Shown: piece after piece, positions 21,906 to 31,849 of the stretch
Layout: each line of letters opens with the position of its first letter
Numbering within the stretch: the first letter of the stretch is position 1
Assembly (NCBI GenBank): GCA_003282155.1
Contig: QBZY01000001.1
Coordinates: forward strand, 108,312 to 172,311
Length of the DNA stretch: 64,000 nucleotides
Reading direction: 5' to 3'
From: Pelagibacteraceae bacterium AG-337-I02
GTDB lineage: Bacteria; Pseudomonadota; Alphaproteobacteria; HIMB59; GCA-002718135
Program-made: the position numbers and the translations under genes
Notes under the pieces: model-generated
Told to the model about the DNA's origin: nothing
Database searches by the model: none
Seen by the model: only the letters and a program-made list of their open reading frames with translations

Positions 21906-22447
21906 TATAGATTTTTATAGTAATAATAACCTTTAATAAAGCCACCGTTAATATAAGCATAATATGGATTTTCACCCCACTTGCTATAATTTTTGCTAGT
22001 AAAAAGCTTAATTGCTGCGTCTTGAGTTTCTCTTACTGCTAATTGTAAGGATTTAATATTGTCTTCTTTTGCAATTTGTTCAGTGTGGTCAATCATTGTT
22101 TTAGCCAAACCATAACCTCTTGCCCATGGAGCAACAAATTGTCTTCTTATTCGTGCAATATTTTTCCTAGACTCAATATTGGGGGCCTCATACGCAAGTT
22201 GAAGAGTTCCAGCTATAACGCCGTTAAGTCTTCCAACAATAAGCTTTATATATTTGTCATTAGTTCTTTTAGTCCAATAATCTATTAGTATATCTCTTGT
22301 TGGAACTCTTAACCAACCAAAACCTCCTCCAGCCTTGATTGCTTGTTCAGTGATGTTACAAAGATCTGCCAAATCTACTTCTGTGAGCGTTTCAATGTTA
22401 TCTACTGAAATATTAATTTTTTCTTTTATTTGTGTAGTTATGTTCAT
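21905..22447 (-). CDS. GNAT family N-acetyltransferase embedded in his operon
   Basis: RRQFVAPWARGYGLAKTMIDH acetyl-CoA loop; overlaps hisA and hisH ends. Confidence 0.8.
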   Translation of the reverse strand: MNITTQIKEKINISVDNIETLTEVDLADLCNITEQAIKAGGGFGWLRVPTRDILIDYWTKRTNDKYIKLIVGRLNGVIAGTLQLAYEAPNIESRKNIARIRRQFVAPWARGYGLAKTMIDHTEQIAKEDNIKSLQLAVRETQDAAIKLFTSKNYSKWGENPYYAYINGGFIKGYYYYKNL

Positions 22448-23073
22448 ATACTTATAAATTCTTTTAATAAGTTTAATCCCTGGGAGGAACTTTTTTCAGG
22501 ATGAAACTGAACGCCATATATATTTTCTTTTCCAACTATTGAAGCAAAATTTATTCCATACTTAGTTTCCGCCAAAATATTGTCTTTATTAGCACAATCA
22601 AAGTAATAAGAGTGAACAAAGTAATAATCATTTTTAGATGAGATTAAGTTATTATGTTTCGAATTTGTCAGTTTAACCAAGTTCCACCCCATATGAGGGA
22701 GTTTTAAATTGTCTCCAGGCAATACTTTAATTTTACCATCTATCCAACCTAAGCCTTCATGAACTCCGTTTTCTTCACTCAACTTAGCTAACATTTGCAT
22801 ACCAACACATATTCCTAAAAATGGTTTTTTTTTTACTAATGCAAACTCACAAAGCTCGTCTATCAAGCCATCAGTTTTTTTTAAACCATTCATACATGTA
22901 GAAAAGGCTCCCTGACCTGGTAATACAATATGGGTTGAGTTCTTTACATCATTAATTTTTTTTGAAATTAATACATCAACCTCAATATTATTATCTTTTG
23001 CTATTTTAATAAAAGATTTTTGTGCTGACAAAACATTGCCTGAGCCGTAATCGACAATAGTTATCTTTTTCAT
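22444..23073 (-). CDS. hisH: Imidazole glycerol phosphate synthase glutamine amidotransferase subunit
   Basis: VDYGSGNVLSAQKS; FLGICVGMQML. Confidence 0.95.
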   Translation of the reverse strand: MKKITIVDYGSGNVLSAQKSFIKIAKDNNIEVDVLISKKINDVKNSTHIVLPGQGAFSTCMNGLKKTDGLIDELCEFALVKKKPFLGICVGMQMLAKLSEENGVHEGLGWIDGKIKVLPGDNLKLPHMGWNLVKLTNSKHNNLISSKNDYYFVHSYYFDCANKDNILAETKYGINFASIVGKENIYGVQFHPEKSSSQGLNLLKEFISI

Positions 23074-23079
23074 TAAAAA

Positions 23080-23667
23080 TTAGAGAGTACCTTTTGATGA
23101 TGGTATGTTATCTCTTCTTCTGTTATCTATTTCGACTGCAAATCTTATACTTTTAGCAAAGGCCTTAAAGCATGATTCAATAATATGATGATTATTTTTT
23201 CCATACAAGTTTTCAATATGTAAATTACATTTTGATTCGTTTGAAAAGGCTTTAAAAAATTCATGGAATAACTCTGTATCCATTTCGCCAATTTTTTTTA
23301 AACCAAGATTAACATTCCACACAAGCTCTGGCCTTCCACTTAAATCAATAACACATCTTGATAAGCATTCATCCATCGGAACATATGAAAAACCATATCT
23401 ATTTATTCCTTTCTTATCATCTAGTGCTTTGTTTATAGCTAAAGCAATTGCGTAAGCAGTATCTTCAACAGAGTGGTGAAGATCAACATTAGTGTCACCT
23501 TCACATTTTAAATCTATATCTATTAAACTGTGATGAGATAATAATTCCAGCATATGATCAAAAAATCCAATTTGTGTAGAAATTTTAGATTGACCAATGC
23601 CATCTAAGTTAACTTCACAGCTTATCTTGGTTTCTTTAGTGTTTCTTTCAATCTTACCTTTTCGCAT
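23080..23667 (-). CDS. hisB: Imidazoleglycerol-phosphate dehydratase
   Basis: GFFDHMLELLSHHS; DLHHSVEDTA. Confidence 0.96.
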   Translation of the reverse strand: MRKGKIERNTKETKISCEVNLDGIGQSKISTQIGFFDHMLELLSHHSLIDIDLKCEGDTNVDLHHSVEDTAYAIALAINKALDDKKGINRYGFSYVPMDECLSRCVIDLSGRPELVWNVNLGLKKIGEMDTELFHEFFKAFSNESKCNLHIENLYGKNNHHIIESCFKAFAKSIRFAVEIDNRRRDNIPSSKGTL

Positions 23668-23711
23668 TTTTGCCTAATATCAGTGAAATCTGATTTATTC
23701 TAGGTAAATTA

Positions 23712-23740
23712 CTTGATAAAAATAATTAAATAGCCATCTT
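23712..23740 (+). promoter_or_regulatory. Putative sigma-32 (RpoH) promoter of hslVU
   Basis: CTTGATA-N14-GCCATCTT directly upstream of hslV. Confidence 0.65.
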
Positions 23741-23748
23741 ATGAATGA

Positions 23749-24297
23749 ATGAAAAAAAATATTATTAAATCCACAACAATCGTAGGAATTAGAAAAGACA
23801 AACTTGTTGTAATTGCGGGTGATGGTCAGGCTAGTCTTGGTAATACCGTGATGAAATCAAATGTTAAAAAAATTAGAAGACTTGGTGCTGATGAAACAGT
23901 TATATCTGGTTTTGCGGGATCTACAGCAGATGCGTTCGCTTTATTTGAAAGATTAGAGGGAAAGTTAGATCAATATAAGAACCAACTTAAAAGAGCGTGT
24001 GTAGAATTAGCTAAAGATTGGAGAACAGATAGATATCTAAGAAGATTGGAAGCGATGATGATCGTAGCTGATAAAGATGTAAGTTTGTTGTTATCAGGTA
24101 CTGGTGATGTAATTGAATCTGATGATGGAATACTTGCAATAGGTTCTGGAGGTCCATACGCAAATAGTGCTGCTAAAGCATTGATGAAAAACACTAAAAT
24201 GAATGCAAAAGAAATTGCTTTAGAATCTCTTAACATAGCTGCAGATATTTGTATTTATACAAACCATAATATTATTTCAGAAACTATTGAGCTGTAG
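23749..24297 (+). CDS. hslV: ATP-dependent protease subunit HslV
   Basis: [29 protein letters not shown]. Confidence 0.95.
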   Translation: MKKNIIKSTTIVGIRKDKLVVIAGDGQASLGNTVMKSNVKKIRRLGADETVISGFAGSTADAFALFERLEGKLDQYKNQLKRACVELAKDWRTDRYLRRLEAMMIVADKDVSLLLSGTGDVIESDDGILAIGSGGPYANSAAKALMKNTKMNAKEIALESLNIAADICIYTNHNIISETIEL

Positions 24298-25612
24298 AAT
24301 GGAATCCAGTTTTAGCCCAAGGGAAATTGTTTCTGAATTAGATAAATTTATCATTGGTCAGAATAAAGCAAAAAAGGCCGTTGCAGTTGCCTTAAGAAAT
24401 AGATGGAGAAGAAAACAACTTGATGATTCTTTAAAAGAGGAAATTGTACCAAAAAATATTTTAATGGTTGGTCCAACAGGTTGCGGCAAAACAGAAATAT
24501 CTAGAAGGCTTGCTAAGTTAGCAAACGCACCTTTTGTAAAAGTTGAAGCGACTAAGTTTACAGAAGTTGGATATGTTGGAAGAGATGTTGAGCAAATAAT
24601 AAGAGATCTGGTTGAAATAAGTATAACAAAAACAAAAATTCAAATGGGTCAAGAGGTGAAGGCAAAAGCAGAAAAAAATGCAGAAGAAAGAATTTTAGAT
24701 GTTTTAGTTTCTAAAAGTTCAACACCAGCTACTCGAGATAATTTTAGGAAAAAACTAAGATCAGGTGAACTAAATGATAATGAGGTTGAAATTCCAGTTT
24801 CAGCTAATGCAAATTTAAGTTTACCAACTATGGATATACCTGGAATGCCTGGTTCTCAAATGGGCATGATTAATTTAGGTGATGTATTTGGAAAAGGTTT
24901 TGGCAATCAAAAGAAAATGAAAAAAATGAGTGTTAAAGATTCGCATGCTTATTTATTAAACGAAGAAACTGACAAGCTTCTAGATAAAGATAAAATAAAC
25001 TCAAGAGCATTGGATGATGTAGAGCAAAATGGTATCGTTTTTATAGATGAAATAGATAAAATTACTTCTAGAGCTGATAGAAGTGGTGCAGATGTTTCAA
25101 GAGAAGGTGTTCAAAGAGATTTATTACCACTTATTGAGGGAACCGCGGTTACTACAAAATATGGTGTTGTAAAAACAGATTATGTTTTGTTCATTGCCTC
25201 TGGGGCATTTCACTTATCAAAACCATCAGACATGCTCCCTGAGCTCCAAGGTAGATTACCAATTAGAGTCGAGCTTGATAGTCTTAGTAAAAAAGATTTT
25301 AAACTTATTCTTACTGAAACACAAAATAGTTTGATTAAGCAGTATCAAGGACTTCTTGGTACAGAGAAAGTTGATTTGAAGTTTGAAGAAGATGGAATTG
25401 ATACAATCGCTTCTTTATCTACAGAGATAAATCAGAACGTAGAAAATATAGGTGCCAGAAGGCTCCATACTGTAATGGAAAAACTACTTGAAGAGGTTAG
25501 TTATACAGCCTCAGATATAGGCCCAACAGAAATAATCATTAACAAGCAATACGTTGAAAACAGCTTAGGAGAACTTATTAAAAGTCAGGACTTATCAAAG
25601 TTTATACTGTAA
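24287..25612 (+). CDS. hslU: ATP-dependent protease ATPase subunit HslU
   Basis: [33 protein letters not shown]; start may be ATG at 24299. Confidence 0.96.
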   Translation: MSCRMESSFSPREIVSELDKFIIGQNKAKKAVAVALRNRWRRKQLDDSLKEEIVPKNILMVGPTGCGKTEISRRLAKLANAPFVKVEATKFTEVGYVGRDVEQIIRDLVEISITKTKIQMGQEVKAKAEKNAEERILDVLVSKSSTPATRDNFRKKLRSGELNDNEVEIPVSANANLSLPTMDIPGMPGSQMGMINLGDVFGKGFGNQKKMKKMSVKDSHAYLLNEETDKLLDKDKINSRALDDVEQNGIVFIDEIDKITSRADRSGADVSREGVQRDLLPLIEGTAVTTKYGVVKTDYVLFIASGAFHLSKPSDMLPELQGRLPIRVELDSLSKKDFKLILTETQNSLIKQYQGLLGTEKVDLKFEEDGIDTIASLSTEINQNVENIGARRLHTVMEKLLEEVSYTASDIGPTEIIINKQYVENSLGELIKSQDLSKFIL

Positions 25613-25641
25613 AACTCATTTAATTTTTTAAGAATTATAAA

Positions 25642-26976
25642 ATGAGTCTTTTTAAAAAAATAAGAATTGAACTGCTTGTTCTTTTAATGGTATCTTTAAA
25701 TGTTTTCATTTCATTTAATTTAGATTTAGGACTGTATAATTATTTTAAAGATTTTAATAAAAGTATTAATAGTGTTTATTTAAAAGAATTTTTTGTAGAA
25801 ATAACAAGGTTAGGGAGCTCGTCTTGGTATTTTGCGATTTCTGTTATTGGATTTGGTATTGTTTATTTAAACAATAGATTAGAATTTATAAAAAATGAGG
25901 AACAAAAAAATATAAGTAATTATTTTATATCATCTTTTTTTTATATTTTGGTAGTTGGAATTGTAACACAGGTTTTGAAGCATATTGTTGGTAGACCAAG
26001 ACCCAATCACGCAAATTTTGAGGACTCTTTTGGTTTTAATTTTTTTACTTTCGACTCAAATTTTCATTCATTTCCTTCAGGCCATTCCTCAACCATATTC
26101 ATAGTTTGTTTTATTCTTGTTGCCACTTTTCCAAAACTAAAATATTTTTTTTATTTTTTAGCATCTATTATTGCTTTGAGCAGAGTCGTTGTTGGTGCTC
26201 ACTTTTTTACTGATATTGTTGCTGGTGCTATATTGGCACTTATATCTTTTAAAATTATAAATACAATCTTAGAGAAGAAATACGCCCAATATAAATTTTC
26301 AAATTTATTGTCTAAAAAAAATTCAGAAATTTATAGTTATGTAATTTTTCTGGCAATTAGTTGTGTATTTATTACTTCAGGTCCATCTATAGATTTGTAC
26401 ATTTCAGGTTTATTTTATTATGGAACTTCACAGTTTGCTTTACAAAGTTTAGATTTAACCTCGATATTGTTTCGAGATATTTTATTACCACTAATACTTA
26501 TTTATATATTAATTTTACCAATAATTGGACGTTTCACTAAAATTGATAAATTTTTTTTTAGTTATAGATTTTCTATCAACGAAATAATGTTGTTATGGGG
26601 TTCTCAAATTATTGGAGTGTTAATTTTTGTAAACCTAATACTTAAAAATTCATGGGGCAGGGCTAGACCAAATGATATTTTACAATTTGGTGGAAAAGAA
26701 ACTTTTTCACCATGGTTTGAAATAAGCAAAGCTTGCGAAACAAATTGCTCTTTTGTTTCAGGCGATGCTTCTGTTGGGTTTTCAATTATAATTCTATATT
26801 TAATTACTAAAAAAATAATTTTTCTCTATGCAAGCGCTGTTGCTGGTTTAGTACTAGGTTTAATTAGAATAATGGCTGGTGGTCATTTCTTAAGTGATAT
26901 TTTTTTTGCTGGTTTTTTAATTGTAATTTTAAATATAATTTTATTTAAATTATATAAAAAATATTATGCTAAATAA
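25642..26976 (+). CDS. Tandem (double-domain) PAP2 family phosphatase
   Basis: Domain 1: KHIVGRPRP / PSGHSS / SRVVVGAHFFTD; domain 2: KNSWGRARP / SFVSGDAS / IRIMAGGHFLSD. Confidence 0.85.
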   Translation: MSLFKKIRIELLVLLMVSLNVFISFNLDLGLYNYFKDFNKSINSVYLKEFFVEITRLGSSSWYFAISVIGFGIVYLNNRLEFIKNEEQKNISNYFISSFFYILVVGIVTQVLKHIVGRPRPNHANFEDSFGFNFFTFDSNFHSFPSGHSSTIFIVCFILVATFPKLKYFFYFLASIIALSRVVVGAHFFTDIVAGAILALISFKIINTILEKKYAQYKFSNLLSKKNSEIYSYVIFLAISCVFITSGPSIDLYISGLFYYGTSQFALQSLDLTSILFRDILLPLILIYILILPIIGRFTKIDKFFFSYRFSINEIMLLWGSQIIGVLIFVNLILKNSWGRARPNDILQFGGKETFSPWFEISKACETNCSFVSGDASVGFSIIILYLITKKIIFLYASAVAGLVLGLIRIMAGGHFLSDIFFAGFLIVILNIILFKLYKKYYAK

Positions 26977-28351
26977 AATTTTACTGCCATCATTTGTTGT
27001 TTTACTTTTATTAAAAATAAGTGCTTTAAATTTTACTACTTTTAATTTGTTTGGCGATGAAGCACAGTATTGGTTATGGTCAAAAGATATTGACTTTGGT
27101 TATTATTCGAAGCCTCCTTTTTTGTCCTGGATAATAAGAGTTTATACTGAAATATTAGGTAGTAGTTTTGTTTCATTAAAACTTCTGCCATCATTTGTCT
27201 ATTTATTGATAGCCTGGAGTGTTTATAATCTTTTATTTAACTCAGGACTAAATAAAAAAGATTCATTTGCGGGTTGTTTAATTTTTTTATTTATACCCGC
27301 TGTTTCTTTTTCATCTTTTATAATTAGTACTGATCTTTTTTTATTATTATTTTGGACACTTTCACTTAATGAATTAATTAAGATCAATAGAGAACAAAGT
27401 TTAAAAAATTTTATATTATTAGGTATTTTTCTGGGGCTAAGTTTTTTGTCAAAATACGCAACTATATATTTTATAATTTGTTTATTGGTTTTAATTTTAT
27501 TTGATAAAAGATTTAGAAAAATTTTTTTTGATAATTTATTAGGTTTTAGTCTTACTTTTTTATGTGTATTTATAATTGTTGTACCAAATATTATTTGGAA
27601 TTTTAACAATGACTGGATAACACTAAAGCATACTACGGATAATGCGAATTTTGGAAATATTGAAATAGATCTCATTAGGGGTTTAGAATTTTTGTTAGTT
27701 CAAATTATAATGTTAGGTCCATTTATAGTTTTAGGTGGGTTATTTGGATTTAATAAACGTAACTATATTCAAAAAATTTTTCTAATATTTTCTATGCCTA
27801 TAATTTTAATTGTTTTTGTAGAAGCTATTATTGTCAGAGCTAATGCAAATTGGGCTGCTCCAGCTTTAATTTCTTTGTTTGCTCTTTTATATATTAGAAT
27901 TAATAATTCTTTTTTAAAAATGGCTAATTACATATTTAATTTTATTTTCTGCTTTATTCTTTTTGTAATGATTGGAATGAGCTATCCGTCAAAAATTTTT
28001 AACCGAATAAGCGGTATAAATGATTATGCTTTAAAAATTTACAGTAGTTCTTCAGATGGTGTCGTAAAAAATATAGTAGTTTCAGATCGGCTATTATTTT
28101 CAAGCCTTAATTTTGAATTAAGAGATAAGGATATTAATTTCTATATGCCGCATAAAGAAGGGGATGAAATAACAAACCACTTTAAAATAGTGTCTCCTCT
28201 TAGTAGAAATATAAATAAAAACTTTACTTTAATTGGGAGCCCCTCAGATATAAATTATTTAGAGAATGAATATATGGTGCTAAAAATAAATTCACCTGAT
28301 CAGAAATTTATAAAAAGAAAACTTGATGTTTACGAGGTTATCTTTGAATAA
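26966..28351 (+). CDS. ArnT/PMT-like GT39-family glycosyltransferase
   Basis: FGDEAQYWLWSKDIDFGYYSKPPFLSWIIR; polytopic. Confidence 0.85.
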   Translation: MLNKILLPSFVVLLLLKISALNFTTFNLFGDEAQYWLWSKDIDFGYYSKPPFLSWIIRVYTEILGSSFVSLKLLPSFVYLLIAWSVYNLLFNSGLNKKDSFAGCLIFLFIPAVSFSSFIISTDLFLLLFWTLSLNELIKINREQSLKNFILLGIFLGLSFLSKYATIYFIICLLVLILFDKRFRKIFFDNLLGFSLTFLCVFIIVVPNIIWNFNNDWITLKHTTDNANFGNIEIDLIRGLEFLLVQIIMLGPFIVLGGLFGFNKRNYIQKIFLIFSMPIILIVFVEAIIVRANANWAAPALISLFALLYIRINNSFLKMANYIFNFIFCFILFVMIGMSYPSKIFNRISGINDYALKIYSSSSDGVVKNIVVSDRLLFSSLNFELRDKDINFYMPHKEGDEITNHFKIVSPLSRNINKNFTLIGSPSDINYLENEYMVLKINSPDQKFIKRKLDVYEVIFE

Positions 28352-28997
28352 ATTTCTATTTTTTTTTATTATATTTGTAATTAATACTTCGTGTGCAAAT
28401 AATTTTAGTGCAGAATATAAGGTCAGCACAACAGGAATTAAAATTGGTAATTTTAGTTGGTCATTAAATATTAATGATAATATCTATCAAACAGAAATTA
28501 ATTTAAAAAATTCTGGCATTTTTTCACCCTTATATAAATTTGAAGGAAGCTATCTTTCAATTGGGGTTATTGAAAACGGTATATTTAAGACTCAGAATTA
28601 TAAACAATTTTGGAAAACGAATAAGAAAACAAAAATAGTTAAAATGTCTTTTGATGATTATTTAATTGAATTAAAACAAGAACCAATAGAAGAAGAAATA
28701 GCTAGAGTAAACCTAAAAAACTTATATTTTTATTTTGACCCAATCACCTCTTTTATCAATATTTTAAATGGGGAAGATGAGGCAAAAACTATTGATGGAA
28801 GAAGAATTTATAAATTAAAAAAAAATGAAGTTGAGAATGGAAATATAATTTTAATAATTGAAGACTACACAAATATTTGGGCTGATCATAAAAGAAATGA
28901 TTTAAAAAAAATTGAATTTTTTATTGAAAAAGATTTTCTTCCATATGAAATTCTTATTCATTTTAAAGAAAGAATCTTTAAGCTAGAAAGAATTTAA
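28323..28997 (+). CDS. DUF3108-like exported protein
   Basis: Signal/lipobox INTSC; AEYKVSTTGIKIGNFSWSL. Confidence 0.5.
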   Translation: MMFTRLSLNKFLFFFIIFVINTSCANNFSAEYKVSTTGIKIGNFSWSLNINDNIYQTEINLKNSGIFSPLYKFEGSYLSIGVIENGIFKTQNYKQFWKTNKKTKIVKMSFDDYLIELKQEPIEEEIARVNLKNLYFYFDPITSFINILNGEDEAKTIDGRRIYKLKKNEVENGNIILIIEDYTNIWADHKRNDLKKIEFFIEKDFLPYEILIHFKERIFKLERI

Positions 28998-29533
28998 AGT
29001 TTTCTTTTTCTTAAATAAACAAAAAGAGCTCCGTCCCCCCCATGTTCAAAACCTGCGTCTTGATATGTTAAGATATATTTCTTAAGATCGTCTTCGTTTA
29101 TCCAGTTTATTATTGAGTTTTTAATCTTTCCATAGAAAAGTTTGGGGTTTGCATCTTGCTTATTTTCAGTTTTTTTATGAACTCCCTTTCCAGTAATTAT
29201 AAGCAAGCATCTTTTGTTCTTGTTATAATTTTTTTTAACTTCAATTATAAATTTTTCATATGCTTCGACTAAACCGTATCCATGAAGATCAATTCTTCTA
29301 TCTATATTAATTTTTCCCCTCTTAAGCTCCTTGTTAAACTCACCAAAGGTTAAATTAAATTCTGAACTACTAACTTTGTGTTCGGTTATTATTTGTTTAA
29401 TGGTATTTTTAGTGTTAGCTTTTTTATCTAATTTTATATTTTTTTTATTGATTGTTTTTTTTTTAATTGTTGAAGTATCTTTTTTAAAAGGCTTTACTCC
29501 TTTCATTTTTTTTAAAAAAAAATCTTCTTCCAT
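28994..29533 (-). CDS. Smr (MutS2 C-terminal) domain protein
   Basis: RIDLHGYGLVEAYEKF, LLIITGKG, HGGDGALFVYLRK. Confidence 0.88.
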   Translation of the reverse strand: MEEDFFLKKMKGVKPFKKDTSTIKKKTINKKNIKLDKKANTKNTIKQIITEHKVSSSEFNLTFGEFNKELKRGKINIDRRIDLHGYGLVEAYEKFIIEVKKNYNKNKRCLLIITGKGVHKKTENKQDANPKLFYGKIKNSIINWINEDDLKKYILTYQDAGFEHGGDGALFVYLRKRKL

Positions 29534-29961
29534 TATTTTCTAGTGTAGTTTTTAATCAAATTTTTTACTCTTTCAGGGGTTTGTAAATACCACAAGCTGT
29601 CTAGCATCTCTAGTGATGCCATAAATTTTTGTTTTTTATTTAGAAAATAAAGCATTTTTTTAAACTTAGAGACACCCTTCTCTCCAAGCTGAAACAGCAT
29701 TTCTATTAATAATTCTTTTTCTGAAGTTGTGTGCTGTTTCTGAAAAAAATTTTCTTTGTATTGATTGTGTGCCTTTTTAAAATCTATTTCAAACACTTTT
29801 TCAAAATGGTTTTTTTTGTATTTCTTTATATGATAATTATTCTCATTTTTTGTGATGAGGTGCCCATAACCAATTGTATATAATCCTAATTGATCTTTAT
29901 AAGGTTTATGTGAATAACCTTCGTTTTTTTTAATCCGATATTTAAGTTTTTTAAAAGACAA
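29533..29961 (-). CDS. T4-type lysozyme (glycoside hydrolase family 24), no obvious signal peptide
   Basis: E-x8-D-x5-T catalytic pattern (EGYSHKPYKDQLGLYTIGYGHLITK); LFQLGEKGVSKFKKML and SLWYLQTPERVKNLI match T4 lysozyme landmarks. Confidence 0.85.
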   Translation of the reverse strand: MSFKKLKYRIKKNEGYSHKPYKDQLGLYTIGYGHLITKNENNYHIKKYKKNHFEKVFEIDFKKAHNQYKENFFQKQHTTSEKELLIEMLFQLGEKGVSKFKKMLYFLNKKQKFMASLEMLDSLWYLQTPERVKNLIKNYTRK

Positions 29962-29964
29962 ATA

Positions 29965-30546
29965 TTAAGTTTGGGTTAATATCCATATAGGGCTCGAAGA
30001 GTTTACAGGTTTTTCAAAAGTCCAAGTGTCTTTATTTTTAACTATAGAACCCTCATCATTGTTTAACATCTGTTCACTAATAAAATTGACCGATATTGAT
30101 ATTGTGTTGTTTTCTACTTTTGCATCTGAAATACCTTCTACAATAAGTGAATAAAATTGAGATTCTGGATTGTTTGTTTTTTCATCAATTGCTTTTTCAA
30201 AAGCAGAATAAACATCCTTAGACACAAGATTTTTAAGTGTTTTCTTATCTCCGTTGTTAAAAGATGAAATTATAATTTCAAATGCTTTCTTGGCACCATC
30301 AAGGAACTCTCTGTGGTTAAAATTATTTATTTTTTTATATACAACTTCAAGCTTTGTCTCATTGTCCATTAGTGCTGGTATTTTTTGAACATCTTCTTGT
30401 TTTTTGGTTTCTTGAGGTTTTGGATCTGAAATATTTTTTTGAAATCCTGTTCTTTTCCCAAGAACACTTCTTAATCTATAAATAATAAATCCAGCAATAG
30501 CTGCAAAAATTAAAATATCAAAAAACTGAAGATCGCCGTAAATCAT
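29965..30546 (-). CDS. Tim44/TimA-like domain protein
   Basis: N-terminal TM then FLDGAKKAFEIIISSFNNGDKKTLKNLVS. Confidence 0.85.
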   Translation of the reverse strand: MIYGDLQFFDILIFAAIAGFIIYRLRSVLGKRTGFQKNISDPKPQETKKQEDVQKIPALMDNETKLEVVYKKINNFNHREFLDGAKKAFEIIISSFNNGDKKTLKNLVSKDVYSAFEKAIDEKTNNPESQFYSLIVEGISDAKVENNTISISVNFISEQMLNNDEGSIVKNKDTWTFEKPVNSSSPIWILTQT

Positions 30547-30575
30547 CTAATTTTATATAATAACTTTTTTAAATA

Positions 30576-31250
30576 TTAATAGTTAAATTTTTTCCAAAGG
30601 GGGTTTTTTAGTTTTTTTAACATTTCTTTATGAGCAAGATAATCCTCTTTGTAAACTTCTATAATTTTAGTTTTTGTTTCGTTTTTGTTGTTAATTTGTG
30701 TGTTTTTTTCATCATCGTTAGAATCCAACTCCATAGAAAACTGCTTACCCCCTCTTAGCTCTAAATAGACTGCGGCTAAAAGCTGGGAGTCAAGTAGGGC
30801 TCCATGGAATGATCTATCCGATAAATCAACATTAAACCTTCTACACAAATAGTCGAGGTTAGCTATTCTTGTGTTTAGAACTTCTCTTGCGAGTGAAACG
30901 GTATCAACTACAGGGTTATTTAAGGGAGATAAACCTAAGATTGATAACTCATTATTTATAAAGCCCAAATCAAATGATGAGTTGTGAATAATTAATGTGT
31001 CATTTTTCAAAAAACTCAAAAGCTGCTTGTGGTTTTCTTCAAATGGTTTTTGTTGACTAAGAAAATTATCTGAAAGACCTACAATGTTTTTTGCTGCTTC
31101 ACTTATGCTTCTATCTGGTTTACAATAAAATTGGAGCGTGTTTCCTGTAGGAACATAGTTTTTGAGTTCAACGCAACCAACTTCTATTATTCTATCGCCG
31201 GTCTTATAGTCAAGACCTGTGGTTTCTGTATCAATTACTATTTCTCTCAT
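30576..31250 (-). CDS. dnaQ: DNA polymerase III epsilon subunit
   Basis: REIVIDTETTGLDYKTGDRIIEVG. Confidence 0.95.
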   Translation of the reverse strand: MREIVIDTETTGLDYKTGDRIIEVGCVELKNYVPTGNTLQFYCKPDRSISEAAKNIVGLSDNFLSQQKPFEENHKQLLSFLKNDTLIIHNSSFDLGFINNELSILGLSPLNNPVVDTVSLAREVLNTRIANLDYLCRRFNVDLSDRSFHGALLDSQLLAAVYLELRGGKQFSMELDSNDDEKNTQINNKNETKTKIIEVYKEDYLAHKEMLKKLKNPLWKKFNY

Positions 31251-31258
31251 TGTTTTAG

Positions 31259-31849
31259 CTAAAGCTTATTTATTAACTTATTAATCTTAATTTTATAATC
31301 CTTTAATGTTGAGTTGTTGTAAATAACATAATCAGATTTTTTTTTTCTTATAACATCTGAGGTTTGGGATCGGGTTATATTTTTAAACTGTTTTTCAGAC
31401 ATTTTTCTTGTTTTTTTTAATCTTTTTAATCTTGCTTGTTTGGAAGCTATTATCGATATTACTTTGTGGAAATGTTCATCTAAATTGTTTTCAAATAATA
31501 ATGGTATATCAATAAATATTAGTCTGGTTTTCTTTTCTTTTTCTTTTTTTATAAAATCAGACCTCTTTTTTCTAACTATTTTAAATATATATAACTCAAG
31601 TTTCTTTCTTATCTGTTTATTTTCAAAAATAATTTTTGATATAATTTTTTTATCTATGTTTTTTTTTGAAATGGACTTCGATAAACCAATAGCATGTAAA
31701 TAAGTAACAAATTTTTTATCAGGGTTTTTATATATTTTAGCTACCTGCTCATCTGAACTATGAATTTTAAATCCTTTTTCTTTTAATTTACAACAAAAGG
31801 TAGATTTACCTGATCCTATCCCACCTGTTATTGCTATGGTTTGCGTCAT
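31259..31849 (-). CDS. coaE: Dephospho-CoA kinase
   Basis: IAITGGIGSGKSTF. Confidence 0.93.
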   Translation of the reverse strand: MTQTIAITGGIGSGKSTFCCKLKEKGFKIHSSDEQVAKIYKNPDKKFVTYLHAIGLSKSISKKNIDKKIISKIIFENKQIRKKLELYIFKIVRKKRSDFIKKEKEKKTRLIFIDIPLLFENNLDEHFHKVISIIASKQARLKRLKKTRKMSEKQFKNITRSQTSDVIRKKKSDYVIYNNSTLKDYKIKINKLINKL

